The notes: a model not told the origin generated them from the letters alone. DNA of 64,000 nt from Hyphomicrobiales bacterium (GCA_900468625.1 UBUL01000039.1:170642-234641); one strand, 5' to 3'; shown: positions 26,902-35,881, numbered from the stretch's first letter. A program made the numbers and translations.

Positions 26902-27921
26902 CTGGAAAATCAGCGTGCAAAAAGCGGACGCGCAACGATTCACGACGTTGCGGCGGCCGCGGGCGTGAGCATTTCGACGGCATCCAAGGCCTTGAACAAT
27001 ACCGGCCGCATGGGTGACGAGACCCGCGAAAGGGTCAAGCGCGCCGCCGCCGACATCGGCTTCCGTCCGAATGCGCTCGCCAAGGGGTTGCTCAGCAATC
27101 GCACGTTCACGATCGGTCTTCTGACCAACGACACATATGGCCGCTTCACGCTGCCGGTCATGGCCGGCATCACCGAAGCGCTCGTCGACCACGGCGTCTC
27201 GGTCTTCCTTTGCACGATCGAGGACGATCCGGCACTTGGAAAGGTTCATGTGGACGCCATGTTGGACAAGCATGTGGATGGCATCATCGCTTCGGGAAAG
27301 CGGATCGACCGCCGCCTGCCCGTCGATCTCTCCCACTTGCCGGTCCCGGTCGTCTACGCCTTTACCGAGGGTGCGCCGGGAAGCGTCACGTTCTGTGCGG
27401 ACGATTATCAGGGGGCAGCGCTTGCCGTGACCTGGCTGCAGGGCCTTGGCCGGCGCCGGATCGCCCATGTGACCGGGCCTGAAAGTTTCGTATCGGTGCG
27501 CGAGCGCGCCAGAGCCTATCGCGACCTTGCCGGCGATCAATTGCCGGTCCTCTATGGCAACTGGTCCGAGGCTTGGGGCCACGAGGCCGTGGCGCAATTA
27601 TGGGGCTCGGATGGAGCAAAACCGGATGCGATCTTCTGCGGCAACGACCAGATCGCCCGCGCCGTCGTCGATGCGCTTCGCGAGCGCGGCGTGCGGGTGC
27701 CTGACGATGTCTCGGTGGTCGGCTTCGACAATTGGGAAGTCGTCGCTGCCCAGACCCGGCCGCCGCTGACGACGGTCGACATGAATCTTAAAGCTCTCGG
27801 CCGCGAGGCCGGGCTCACGGTTCTGAGCTTGGCGGAAGGCCGAAGCGTCGAACCGGGCATCAGAACTTTGCCGTGCGAACTTATCGTTCGGCAATCCTGC
27901 GGGGGAAGCCCCGATCGTTGA
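26902..27921 (+). CDS. LacI-family regulator of sugar ABC operon; only CTG restores the full N-terminus
   Basis: Repressor of 339 residues if started at CTG 26902: ENQRAKSGRATIHDVAAAAGVSISTASKALNNTGRMG, a complete helix-turn-helix and hinge. No ATG, GTG or TTG occurs in this frame upstream of the GTG at 26965, which lies inside the recognition helix region; the ATG at 26888 is in another frame. GGAGAAG sits 4 bases before the CTG. The effector domain is normal (TIGLLTNDTYGRFTLPVMAGI, DAIFCGNDQIARAVVDALRERGVRVPDDVSVVGFDNWEV). It is followed after 45 bases by the transporter genes and probably controls them through the twin operators. Either a CTG start or a sequence error is involved. Confidence 0.85.
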   Translation: MENQRAKSGRATIHDVAAAAGVSISTASKALNNTGRMGDETRERVKRAAADIGFRPNALAKGLLSNRTFTIGLLTNDTYGRFTLPVMAGITEALVDHGVSVFLCTIEDDPALGKVHVDAMLDKHVDGIIASGKRIDRRLPVDLSHLPVPVVYAFTEGAPGSVTFCADDYQGAALAVTWLQGLGRRRIAHVTGPESFVSVRERARAYRDLAGDQLPVLYGNWSEAWGHEAVAQLWGSDGAKPDAIFCGNDQIARAVVDALRERGVRVPDDVSVVGFDNWEVVAAQTRPPLTTVDMNLKALGREAGLTVLSLAEGRSVEPGIRTLPCELIVRQSCGGSPDR

Positions 27922-27966
27922 TAGAGGAAAAAGGGGCTGACGGGAGTAGCCCCATGGGAGGAGAAC

Positions 27967-29205
27967 ATGATGAAGCGATTTCTGGCCGCAACCGGCCTCA
28001 TATCCCTAATGCTTGCATCCGGTGCATCTGCCGAGAACATCTCCATGTGGGTCCGAAGCGGCATTGGCGATTCCTTCAAGAAGGTCGTCGAGGCCTATAA
28101 TGCCGGTCATGACGACAAAGTCATGTTGACGGAAGTGCCGTTCGCGGAACTCGTCCAAAAATATGCGACCGCCATTGCCGGCGGGCAAGCACCCGACGCG
28201 CTGTCGATGGACCTCATCTACACACCGGCTTTTGCCGCCGCGGGCCAGCTTGAAGACCTGACGGACTGGGCAAAGAGCCTGCCCTATTTCAACTCGCTCT
28301 CGCCCTCGCATGTGAAGCTCGGCACCTATGATGGCCATATCTACGGCCTGCCGCTTTCAGTCGAAACCTCTGTTTTCGCCTGGAACAAGGATCTCTACAA
28401 GAAGGCCGGCCTCGACCCTGAAAAGGCGCCGGCCACCTGGGAAGAGATCGAACAGAATGCCGAAAAGATCCGCGCGCTCGGCGGCGATACCTATGGCTTC
28501 TATTTCTCCGGCGGCGGCTGCGGCGGCTGCATGATCTTCACCTTCACACCGCTCGTCTGGGGTGCGAGCGCCGACATTCTCTCGGCAGACGGCAAGAAGG
28601 CGACGCTCGACACGCCGCAAATGCGCAAGGCCGTCGGCATCTACCGCGACATGGTGAAGAAGGATCTGGTGCCCGCGGGCGCCGCAAGCGACACCGGCGC
28701 CAATTTCCTCAGCATCAGCAACGGCAAAATCGGCCAGCAGAGCATCGGCGCGTTTTCGATCGGCACGCTGATCACGCAATATCCCGATATCCACTTCGGC
28801 GTGACGCTGATCCCCGGCGTCGACGGCAAGCCGTCTTCCTTTGCCGGCGGCGATAATTTCGTCATCTCCAAGGGTACGAAGAAGCTCGATGCCGTGAAGA
28901 AATTCCTCGAATACACCTATTCGCTCGAGGGACAGAAGATCATGGCGAAATACGGCAGCCTGCCGACGCGCGGCGATATCGCCGACCAGGTGCTTCAGGG
29001 CCTCGATCCGCGCATGCAGGTCGGATTGAAGGCGATCTCAGTCGCCAAGACGCCGTATACACTGCAGTTCAACGACCTGATCAACAGCGCCAACGGCCCC
29101 TGGGCAGGCTTCACCAACGCAGCCATCTTTGGAAGCGATGTCGATGGCGCCTTCTCAAGTGCCCAGTCGGAAATGCAGTCGATCATCGACAACGCCCAGC
29201 AATAG
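27967..29205 (+). CDS. Sugar ABC transporter substrate-binding protein
   Basis: Periplasmic binding protein of 412 residues (cluster B, MalE/UgpB-like). GGAGGAG precedes the first of two adjacent ATGs. Signal peptide MMKRFLAATGLISLMLASGASA, cleaved before ENIS. Typical segments are AGGQAPDALSMDLIYTPAFAAAGQLEDLTD, YDGHIYGLPLSVETSVFAWNKDLYKKAGLDP and FAGGDNFVISKGTKKLDAVKKFLEY. A GGGCGGC motif near residues 182-188 holds two cysteines that could form a disulfide, unusual for the family. With the GH127 enzyme downstream, an arabinofuranoside oligosaccharide is the likely ligand. Confidence 0.9.
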   Translation: MMKRFLAATGLISLMLASGASAENISMWVRSGIGDSFKKVVEAYNAGHDDKVMLTEVPFAELVQKYATAIAGGQAPDALSMDLIYTPAFAAAGQLEDLTDWAKSLPYFNSLSPSHVKLGTYDGHIYGLPLSVETSVFAWNKDLYKKAGLDPEKAPATWEEIEQNAEKIRALGGDTYGFYFSGGGCGGCMIFTFTPLVWGASADILSADGKKATLDTPQMRKAVGIYRDMVKKDLVPAGAASDTGANFLSISNGKIGQQSIGAFSIGTLITQYPDIHFGVTLIPGVDGKPSSFAGGDNFVISKGTKKLDAVKKFLEYTYSLEGQKIMAKYGSLPTRGDIADQVLQGLDPRMQVGLKAISVAKTPYTLQFNDLINSANGPWAGFTNAAIFGSDVDGAFSSAQSEMQSIIDNAQQ

Positions 29206-29218
29206 CCAAGCCATCAAC

Positions 29219-29244
29219 GCCGGGGAGCCTTGAAGCTCCCCGGC
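29219..29244 (+). repeat. Intercistronic hairpin between binding-protein and permease genes
   Basis: GCCGGGGAGC (29219-29228) and GCTCCCCGGC (29235-29244) form a perfect 10-bp stem with a 6-base loop, 13 bases after the binding-protein stop. As with the malE-malF repeats, it may protect the upstream mRNA and favour binding-protein excess over permeases. There is no T run. Confidence 0.7.
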
Positions 29245-29272
29245 CCCTTCATCGCAACATCGGGAGCATTCC

Positions 29273-30190
29273 ATGGCTGGCCCTGGAGCTATCGCAGCCG
29301 CACGTCCTCGAAAACGGCGAAGGAGTGCCGGCTGGCACGGGTTTGTCTATATCGCGCCGGCCATGGCGCTCGTCATCGTCTTCTTCGTTCTGCCGGTGGT
29401 CTTCACAGTCTGGATGAGCTTTCACAACTGGCCATTGCTCGGCAATCCGCGCTGGATCGGCTTCGGCAATTACATCCGCATGGTCTCCGACGTGCGCTTC
29501 ATGGCGGCTTTGCGCTTCACCACCTACTACACCGTCATCGTAACCATCGCGATTTTTGCCGTCGCCTTCCCGCTCGCCTTCTTCGTTGAAAAGCACAAGC
29601 CACTCGTCGGCTTTTACCGAACGATCATCTTCCTTCCCGTCGTCGTCGGGCTTGCAACGGCCTCGCTGCTCTGGGTCTGGCTTGCCAATGTCGATGCCGG
29701 CTTCTTCGCACCGGTCGCGCTAGCGCTCGGTCTCGTCGACAAGAGACCGAACCTGCTTGCCGATTTCGACATGGCATTTGCAACAATCATCGTCATGGTG
29801 GTCTGGAAGATCGCCGGCTTCACCATGATCATCCTGCTGACCGGCCTGCAGGCGATCCCCTCGGAACTCACCGAGGCCGCCCGGATCGACGGCGCGAAGC
29901 GCTGGCAGCGCTTCCGGCACCTGACCCTGCCGCTGATGCGCCGCACGATCGCGCTCGCGCTGATCATCTCCATCACCGGCTCGGTGCTCGCCTTCGACCA
30001 GTTCTACATCATGACGTCAGGCGGCCCGCAGAACCGCATGATTTCGGTGGTCTACTACATCTTCAACCAGTCATTCGTGTCCTTCAATCTGGGCTATGGC
30101 GCGGCGCTCTCGATCGCGCTCCTCGTCATCCTGGTGCTGATCAGCATCGTCCAGCTCTGGCTGCTGCGCGTCGGGGAGGACAAGCCATGA
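29273..30190 (+). CDS. Sugar ABC transporter permease (MalF/UgpA type)
   Basis: Inner-membrane permease of 305 residues with six predicted helices after a basic N-terminus (AARPRKRRRSAGWHG). The coupling-helix motif is ELTEAARIDGAKRWQRFRHLTLPLMRR (EAA loop), which docks on the ATPase. It overlaps the next permease by 4 bases (ATGA). It is part of the LacI-controlled operon with the binding protein, second permease, GH127 enzyme and ATPase. Confidence 0.92.
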   Translation: MAGPGAIAAARPRKRRRSAGWHGFVYIAPAMALVIVFFVLPVVFTVWMSFHNWPLLGNPRWIGFGNYIRMVSDVRFMAALRFTTYYTVIVTIAIFAVAFPLAFFVEKHKPLVGFYRTIIFLPVVVGLATASLLWVWLANVDAGFFAPVALALGLVDKRPNLLADFDMAFATIIVMVVWKIAGFTMIILLTGLQAIPSELTEAARIDGAKRWQRFRHLTLPLMRRTIALALIISITGSVLAFDQFYIMTSGGPQNRMISVVYYIFNQSFVSFNLGYGAALSIALLVILVLISIVQLWLLRVGEDKP

Positions 30191-31050
30191 GTACGGCAAA
30201 GGTGCGCCGTGCGCGGCGCAAGCTCTGGAGCGGCATCGGCTATCACGGCATCGGCGTCGTCATCGTCATCTTCTTCTTCGCACCTTTCGCGATCGCCTTG
30301 CTGTCGTCGTTCCGGCACGGAACCGAAGCCAGCCTTCCGCCGCTGCCGCCATGGCCGACGACCGGCTTCAGTTTCGACGCCTACCGTTCGCTCAATGGCT
30401 TCGGCGCCGGGGTCATCCAGCATACGCTGAACTCGCTCTTCGTCTCGGTCGCAACCGTGCTTCTGACCGTCATCGTCAGCCTGCTCGCCGGCTACGGCTT
30501 CTCGCGCTATCGCTTTCCCTTCAAGGGCGCGCTGTTCATTCTGATCATCGCAACGCTGATGATCCCCTTCCAGTCGATCCTGACGCCGCTTTTCATCATC
30601 CTGGCAAGGCTCGGTCTCAACAATTCGCTGATCGGGCTGACGCTGGTCTATGTGACGCTGCAGCTTCCCTTCTCGGTCTTCATGATGCGCAACGCCTTCG
30701 ACGCCGTGCCGAAGGAAATCGAGGAAGCGGCGCGCATCGATGGCGCACGCGATCTGAAGCTTCTTTTCCGCGTTCTCTTCCCCCTGGTGCTGCCGGGTGT
30801 CGCGACCGTTGCGATCTTCGCCTTTCTCAATGCCTGGAACGAGTTCCTGGCGGCATTAGTGCTCCTGTCGAGCAACGAGAAATTCACCCTGCCGGTGCTG
30901 ATGATCGCCGTCAGGACCGGCCGCCTCGGCGCGGTCAACTGGGGCGCGGTCCAGGCCGGCATCGCCGTCATGACCATCCCTTGCGTCATCGTCTTTCTGC
31001 TTCTGCAACGCTACTACATGCGCGGGCTGATGGCCGGCGCGGTGAAATAA
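30187..31050 (+). CDS. Sugar ABC transporter permease (MalG/UgpE type)
   Basis: Second permease, 287 residues, six helices. The EAA loop reads EIEEAARIDGARDLKLLFRVLFPLVLPG, and the family segment FLNAWNEFLAALVLL follows. It overlaps the first permease by 4 bases and lies 24 bases before the GH127 gene, so all are co-transcribed. It forms the channel heterodimer with the preceding protein. Confidence 0.92.
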   Translation: MSTAKVRRARRKLWSGIGYHGIGVVIVIFFFAPFAIALLSSFRHGTEASLPPLPPWPTTGFSFDAYRSLNGFGAGVIQHTLNSLFVSVATVLLTVIVSLLAGYGFSRYRFPFKGALFILIIATLMIPFQSILTPLFIILARLGLNNSLIGLTLVYVTLQLPFSVFMMRNAFDAVPKEIEEAARIDGARDLKLLFRVLFPLVLPGVATVAIFAFLNAWNEFLAALVLLSSNEKFTLPVLMIAVRTGRLGAVNWGAVQAGIAVMTIPCVIVFLLLQRYYMRGLMAGAVK

Positions 31051-31074
31051 ACCTTGAAACAAAGGATCAAAACC

Positions 31075-33006
31075 ATGTCTGACAGAGAAAACCGCCAGTT
31101 CCGCCCTCTGCCCGTTCCGAATGTCGAACTCGCTGGCCTGTTCGGCGCCCGCCAGGATGCCATCTGCAATTCCACCGCTGCGACCCTTCTCGACCGCTGT
31201 GTCGAAGCCGGCATGATCCAGGCGATCGACGTCAGCCAGCCGAGCCCCGGCATCGTCATCCCCTTGCAGACATGGTCGGGCTCTACACAGATGTTCTGGG
31301 ACAGCGATCTCGGCAAATCGATCGAGACGATCGCCTATTCTCTCTACCGCCGCCCCAATGCCGAACTGGAGGCGCGAGCGGATGCCATCATCGACATGTA
31401 TGAAAAGCTGCAGCAGGAAGACGGCTATCTGAACGCCTGGTTCCAGCGCGTCCAGCCCGGCCGTCGCTGGACCAACCTGCGCGATCATCACGAACTTTAC
31501 TGCGCTGGCCATCTCATCGAGGCGGCCGTCGCCTATTACCAGGCAACGGGCAAGCGCAAGCTGCTCGACATCATGAGCCGCTTTGCCGATTACATGATCA
31601 CCGTTTTCGGCCACGGCGAAGGTCAGCTGCGCGGCTATTGCGGCCACGAAGAGGTGGAGCTCGCGCTCGTCAAGCTCGGCCGCGTCACGGGCGAGAAGAA
31701 GTATCTCGATCTCGCCAAATACTTCATCGACGAGCGCGGCCAGGAACCGCATTTCTTCACGGAGGAGGCGCTTCGCGACGGCCGCGACCCGAAGAATTTC
31801 GTGCAGAAGACCTATGAATACAGCCAGTCGCATCTGCCGGTGCGCAAGCAGACGAAGGTCGTGGGCCATGCGGTGCGCGCCATGTACCTCTATTCCGGCA
31901 TGGCCGATATCGCCACGGAATATAATGACGACACGCTGACCGCAGCCCTCGAGACGCTCTGGGACGACCTGACCACCAAGCAGATGTATGTGACCGGCGG
32001 TATCGGGCCGGCTGCCTCCAACGAGGGCTTCACCGACTATTACGACCTGCCGAACGAAAGCGCCTACGCCGAAACCTGCGCCTCCGTCGGCCTGGTATTC
32101 TGGGCCAACCGCATGCTCGGCCGTGGCCCGAACCGCCGCTATGCCGACATCATGGAAGTGGCGCTCTATAACGGCGCCATGGCCGGGCTGTCGCAGGACG
32201 GCAAGACGTTCTTCTACGAAAATCCGCTGGAGAGCGCCGGCAAGCATCACCGCTGGACCTGGCATCATTGCCCCTGCTGCCCGCCGAACATCGCGCGCCT
32301 GCTCGCCTCCGTCGGCTCCTATATGTATGCCGCCGCCGACAACGAGATCGCCGTCCATCTCTACGGCGAGAGCAAGGCACGCGTGCCACTCGCCGGTGGC
32401 CTGACCGTGCAGCTCTCCCAGACGACGCGCTATCCTTGGGACGGCGCTATCCGCTTCGAGGTCGATCCCGATCGAGCAGCCAGATTTGTGCTGTCGCTGC
32501 GCATTCCCGAATGGGCTGATGGCGCGACGCTGGCAATCAATGGCGCGACGCTCGATCTGGCAACGGTTACCGTCGACGGCTATGCCCGCATAGAGCGGGA
32601 ATGGCAGGCAGGCGATAGCGTCGATCTCACCCTTCCGCTCATCCCCCGCACTTTGTTTGCCAATCCGAAAGTCCGCCAGGATGCCGGACGCGCGGCGCTG
32701 ATGCGCGGACCGCTGGTCTATTGCGTCGAAACCACCGACAATGGGCGCGATCTCAACGGCATTTCGCTTTCCGGCGATCCGGCGTCCGCCAAGACCGCAG
32801 AGATTGCCGCACTTGAAGGAGCCGTGGCGCTTGATGTTTCGGTAACGCGCGATGAGGCAGACTGGGGCTCTGACCTTTACCGGACGACGCCACCGAAGAG
32901 CGCTGCCTCCACCGCGCGTTTCGTGCCTTACCATCTCTGGGACAATCGCGATCCCGGCGAGATGCTGGTCTGGATCCGCGCCGATCAGCTGCAGCGCGGA
33001 GCCTGA
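31075..33006 (+). CDS. GH127 beta-L-arabinofuranosidase (DUF1680)
   Basis: Glycoside hydrolase of 643 residues, family 127, which removes beta-L-arabinofuranose, for example from hydroxyproline-linked beta-arabinooligosaccharides of plant cell walls. Start at the ATG at 31075 after AAAGGA. The zinc and catalytic set of Bifidobacterium HypBA1 (Glu338, Cys340, nucleophile Cys417, Cys418) is matched by E333-T-C335 in YAETCASVG and by C401-C402 in HHCPCCPPNIAR. There is no signal peptide, so it acts on sugars already imported by the surrounding ABC transporter. Other DUF1680 activities on plant glycans remain possible. Confidence 0.92.
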   Translation: MSDRENRQFRPLPVPNVELAGLFGARQDAICNSTAATLLDRCVEAGMIQAIDVSQPSPGIVIPLQTWSGSTQMFWDSDLGKSIETIAYSLYRRPNAELEARADAIIDMYEKLQQEDGYLNAWFQRVQPGRRWTNLRDHHELYCAGHLIEAAVAYYQATGKRKLLDIMSRFADYMITVFGHGEGQLRGYCGHEEVELALVKLGRVTGEKKYLDLAKYFIDERGQEPHFFTEEALRDGRDPKNFVQKTYEYSQSHLPVRKQTKVVGHAVRAMYLYSGMADIATEYNDDTLTAALETLWDDLTTKQMYVTGGIGPAASNEGFTDYYDLPNESAYAETCASVGLVFWANRMLGRGPNRRYADIMEVALYNGAMAGLSQDGKTFFYENPLESAGKHHRWTWHHCPCCPPNIARLLASVGSYMYAAADNEIAVHLYGESKARVPLAGGLTVQLSQTTRYPWDGAIRFEVDPDRAARFVLSLRIPEWADGATLAINGATLDLATVTVDGYARIEREWQAGDSVDLTLPLIPRTLFANPKVRQDAGRAALMRGPLVYCVETTDNGRDLNGISLSGDPASAKTAEIAALEGAVALDVSVTRDEADWGSDLYRTTPPKSAASTARFVPYHLWDNRDPGEMLVWIRADQLQRGA

Positions 33007-33007
33007 C

Positions 33008-34081
33008 ATGACGAAGAACGGCATGCGCCTGACCGGCGTCCGCAAGAATTTCGGCGGACTCGAGGTCATTCACGGCATCGATCTCGACATACCGGAAGGC
33101 GCCTTTGTCGTCTTCGTCGGTCCGTCCGGCTGCGGCAAGTCAACGCTGCTGCGCATGATTGCCGGACTGGAGGAGGTCACCGACGGCGAGATCGCCATCA
33201 AGGGCCGGGATGTCACCGATCTCGACCCCTCGGAGCGCGGCATCGCCATGGTCTTTCAGTCCTATGCGCTCTATCCGCACATGAGCGTGCGCGACAATCT
33301 CGGTTTCGGGCTGAAAATGGCCCGGACCGACCCATCCGAGATCGAAAGGCGCGTGCGCTCCGCCGCCGCAATCCTCAAGATCGACCATCTGCTCGACCGA
33401 CGGCCAGGGCAGCTCTCCGGCGGCCAGCGCCAGCGCGTCGCCATCGGACGCGCCATCGTTCGCGAGCCGGATGTCTTTCTTTTCGACGAGCCGCTTTCCA
33501 ATCTCGATGCAGAGCTGCGCGTCTCCATGCGCATCGAGATTGCGCGCCTCCACCGCGAACTCGGCAATACGATGATCTATGTCACCCATGACCAGACAGA
33601 GGCCATGACGCTTGCCGACAGGATCGTCGTGCTGAGAGACGGCCGGATCGAGCAGGTGGGCAGCCCGCGCGAAGTCTATGAAGATCCGGCCAACAGCTTT
33701 GTCGCCGGCTTCATCGGTTCCCCCAGGATGAACATGATCGAAGCCACATGGTGCGGCGACGGGACCGCGAAGATCGGCAATGGCAGCATCAAAGTCAACC
33801 TGGCGCAGCACAAGCCCGCCCATAACGAGAAGGTCCTGCTCGGCATGCGCCCCGAGCATTTCGTCGTTGCTTCGGACGCGGACGACGCCCTGCGAGTCAC
33901 GGTCGACGTCACCGAATATCTGGGCGGCACACGCTATCTCTATTGCCAGACGGAAGACGGTCAAGCGATCATCGCCGAATACCGCGACGGGCCGGAGATC
34001 GAACGCGGCGACACGCTCCAGCTGCATTGCCCGCCCGAACGGCGACGCTATTTCGACAAGCAGGGAGGTAGGCTGCGCTAA
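33008..34081 (+). CDS. Sugar ABC transporter ATP-binding protein (MalK/UgpC type)
   Basis: ATPase of 357 residues. Walker A GPSGCGKST (about residues 39-47), Q-loop MVFQSYALYPHMSV, signature LSGGQRQRVAIGRAIVREP, Walker B DVFLFDEPLSNLD and switch His in THDQTEAMTLADR are intact. The C-terminal MalK-type regulatory domain contains GSPREVYEDPANSFVAGFIGSPRMN and VLLGMRPEHF. It starts one base after the GH127 stop and completes the importer; binding protein, two permeases and ATPase are all present. Confidence 0.93.
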   Translation: MTKNGMRLTGVRKNFGGLEVIHGIDLDIPEGAFVVFVGPSGCGKSTLLRMIAGLEEVTDGEIAIKGRDVTDLDPSERGIAMVFQSYALYPHMSVRDNLGFGLKMARTDPSEIERRVRSAAAILKIDHLLDRRPGQLSGGQRQRVAIGRAIVREPDVFLFDEPLSNLDAELRVSMRIEIARLHRELGNTMIYVTHDQTEAMTLADRIVVLRDGRIEQVGSPREVYEDPANSFVAGFIGSPRMNMIEATWCGDGTAKIGNGSIKVNLAQHKPAHNEKVLLGMRPEHFVVASDADDALRVTVDVTEYLGGTRYLYCQTEDGQAIIAEYRDGPEIERGDTLQLHCPPERRRYFDKQGGRLR

Positions 34082-34136
34082 CGTCTCTCGGAAAGTGCGT
34101 ATATGGTCAGAACGGGCCGTTGCCATTCGAGGCGGA

Positions 34137-34550
34137 TTAGAATTCCCAAGGAGATATCAAATCCAGCCCGGTTTCACGAAAGTCCGACAGATTGCGAGTG
34201 GCCAAACGCCCGCCATTAACGCGGGCGATGGTTGCAATCATGCCATCCGCCGTTGACATCGGCCGTCCTTGCCTCTTTGCCGACCCCATGAGCTCGCCAT
34301 AGTCCAATGCGGCCTCTTCGGTGAGACCGAACATCCGATCAGCGAAACGATGGCGCCACTCGGACAATCTCTGCTCAAGCCGGGCAGCCCTCTGGTCGGG
34401 AACAATCTTTTGAATACCAAAGGCGATTTCAGCAATAGCCACAGTCGAAAGTGCTATCTCTGCATCATACCGACCAAGCCACGATATCACGGCTTCGTCA
34501 GGCAGTTTCCGGAAGGTTTCCGAGATAACATTCGTGTCCAGAAATATCAC
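34137..34550 (-). CDS. vapC: VapC-type toxin, PIN-domain ribonuclease
   Basis: Toxin of 137 residues (FitB/VapC type). The PIN-domain acidic residues are visible: Asp5 in MIFLDTNVISE, Glu41 in VAIAEIAFGI, and Asp101 in MSTADGMIATIA, with a later Asp in TRNLSDFRETGL. Such enzymes cut tRNA or rRNA to stop translation. It overlaps the antitoxin gene by 4 bases (ATGA), and lies downstream of it, as usual. Confidence 0.92.
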   Translation of the reverse strand: MIFLDTNVISETFRKLPDEAVISWLGRYDAEIALSTVAIAEIAFGIQKIVPDQRAARLEQRLSEWRHRFADRMFGLTEEAALDYGELMGSAKRQGRPMSTADGMIATIARVNGGRLATRNLSDFRETGLDLISPWEF

Positions 34551-34795
34551 AGATCGATGCCGTGATTGAGTTCACGCCCCTCGCGAATGACAGATTCAAG
34601 GTCGATATCGTCATCGTCGCTCATCGCCATTCGTCCATAGAAAGACGAGGCGGGCTCGCGACCAGTCTCTCGAATCTCATAGGCTTCCAGCGCACGTTCG
34701 ACGATATCAGCGATCGTGCGGTTTTCGCGCCGGGCGAGCCGATGGGCAAGATCACGCGCCCTGGCGCTGCGGACGGACAATTGTGGTTCTGCCAT
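34547..34795 (-). CDS. vapB: VapB-type antitoxin
   Basis: Antitoxin of 82 residues with an N-terminal ribbon-helix-helix-like DNA-binding part (PQLSVRSARARDLAHRLARRENRTIADIVERALEAYE), FitA/PSK-like, and an acidic C-terminal tail (MSDDDDIDLESVIREGRELNHGIDL) that would block the VapC active site. AGGAGG precedes the ATG by 6 bases. A palindrome upstream is the likely autoregulatory operator. Confidence 0.88.
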   Translation of the reverse strand: MAEPQLSVRSARARDLAHRLARRENRTIADIVERALEAYEIRETGREPASSFYGRMAMSDDDDIDLESVIREGRELNHGIDL

Positions 34796-34811
34796 ATCTG
34801 CCTCCTATCCG

Positions 34812-34829
34812 AGATCAATATAGTGATCT
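34812..34829. promoter_or_regulatory. Candidate vapBC operator
   Basis: AGATCA (34812-34817) and TGATCT (34824-34829) form a perfect inverted repeat with a 6-base AT spacer, 16 bases before the antitoxin start. This is the usual place for the TA autoregulatory site. Confidence 0.5.
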
Positions 34830-34930
34830 ACATTTCGGCCATCAAGGTGGCAGGAGATGGCTGGACGGCTAGTGCCGCTTGCTGATGCAGCCCCGGACGG
34901 ACTTATATGACGGAGCGCCACTCTCCGGAC

Positions 34931-35881
34931 CTAATTCCTGAAGACGAGGCAGGTGCCGCCCTGCTGGCGGATTTGAGTGCAAACGGCGTCCGCCTCTTCC
35001 CGTGTTTGCCGCCCTATGCGCGCCGCAAAGCGAATGCGACGGCCGAAATCGGCATTGCGCTGGCGCACGATCAACGGCTTTTCCGCATTCAATGGAGCCG
35101 GTAATTTCCGAATATTCGCTGAAAACAGACGCCGCGCAGCATCCAGCTGGAAATGTTCGGCGAGTTGTGCGCCCCATGGTGCCCACGGCCGCTCCTGCTC
35201 CAGAGGCGTCGGTTTCAGACGCCGGCTCTGGGCAAGAGCTGCGCAGGAATCGATGAAGGACTTGCCCTTGTCCAGCACCGGGGCGGCCACATCCGGCGGA
35301 TCGTCGCGCCATTCCTCGACGCTGTGGGCAGTGATCGCGCTGACATAGTTGCGCGTCTCATAGGGAAGGCCGCCGGAATTCAGGAAATTGGCAAGGCCGC
35401 CCTCGCCGGCATTGTAAGCAGCGGCGGCGAGACCCAGATTGCCGAAACGGTTGCGCAATTCATCGAGATAGGTCGCCGCCTTGCCGAGCGCCTCAAGCGC
35501 ATCATAGCTGTCGCGGACGCCACGCAGCTTTGCCGTTCCAGGCATGAACTGCGCGATGCCTCGAGCACCTTTGGGACTGACGGCATCGGAGCGAAACAGG
35601 CTTTCGCGCCAGACCAGCCGCGCCAGATAGTCCGGCGGCAGATGGTTGGCACCGGCGAAATACTCAATAGCCTTGCAGAGATCGCGATTGTAGCTGTCCT
35701 TGCGCAGGCAAAGCGTCTCGCCCGTTTCCGTCGTCATCGGGCCGGAAACGCAGACTGGCGGCGCAACGCTCCATTCCGGTTGCGCGATTGCCGGACTGGA
35801 AACCGAGACGCCGATGGCATATGCGATCGCAAAGGCGACAATGATGCCGACGAAGCCTGCCCGATACTGCCTGCCTGCCAT
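34931..35881 (-). CDS. Lytic transglycosylase with SLT domain
   Basis: Periplasmic peptidoglycan-cleaving enzyme of 316 residues from the ATG at 35881 (MAGRQYRAGFVGIIVAFAIAYAIGV); the open frame extends to 35938. After a signal or anchor helix, the SLT domain shows LARLVWRESLFRSDAVSPKGARGIAQFMPGTAKLRGV, with catalytic Glu in WRESLF, then GLAAAAYNAGEGGLANFL and ETRNYVSAITAH. The C-terminus (QTREEADAVCTQIRQQGGTCLVFRN) resembles a SPOR domain that binds denuded glycan. It would produce 1,6-anhydro-muropeptides, the substrates of the AnmK encoded just upstream on the same strand. Confidence 0.88.
   Translation of the reverse strand: MAGRQYRAGFVGIIVAFAIAYAIGVSVSSPAIAQPEWSVAPPVCVSGPMTTETGETLCLRKDSYNRDLCKAIEYFAGANHLPPDYLARLVWRESLFRSDAVSPKGARGIAQFMPGTAKLRGVRDSYDALEALGKAATYLDELRNRFGNLGLAAAAYNAGEGGLANFLNSGGLPYETRNYVSAITAHSVEEWRDDPPDVAAPVLDKGKSFIDSCAALAQSRRLKPTPLEQERPWAPWGAQLAEHFQLDAARRLFSANIRKLPAPLNAEKPLIVRQRNADFGRRIRFAARIGRQTREEADAVCTQIRQQGGTCLVFRN

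Noticed and set aside
30856..33069. 737-residue minus-strand open frame opposite the GH127 gene
   Set aside because: Antisense shadow; no ribosome binding site or family similarity, while the plus-strand protein has all GH127 catalytic residues.
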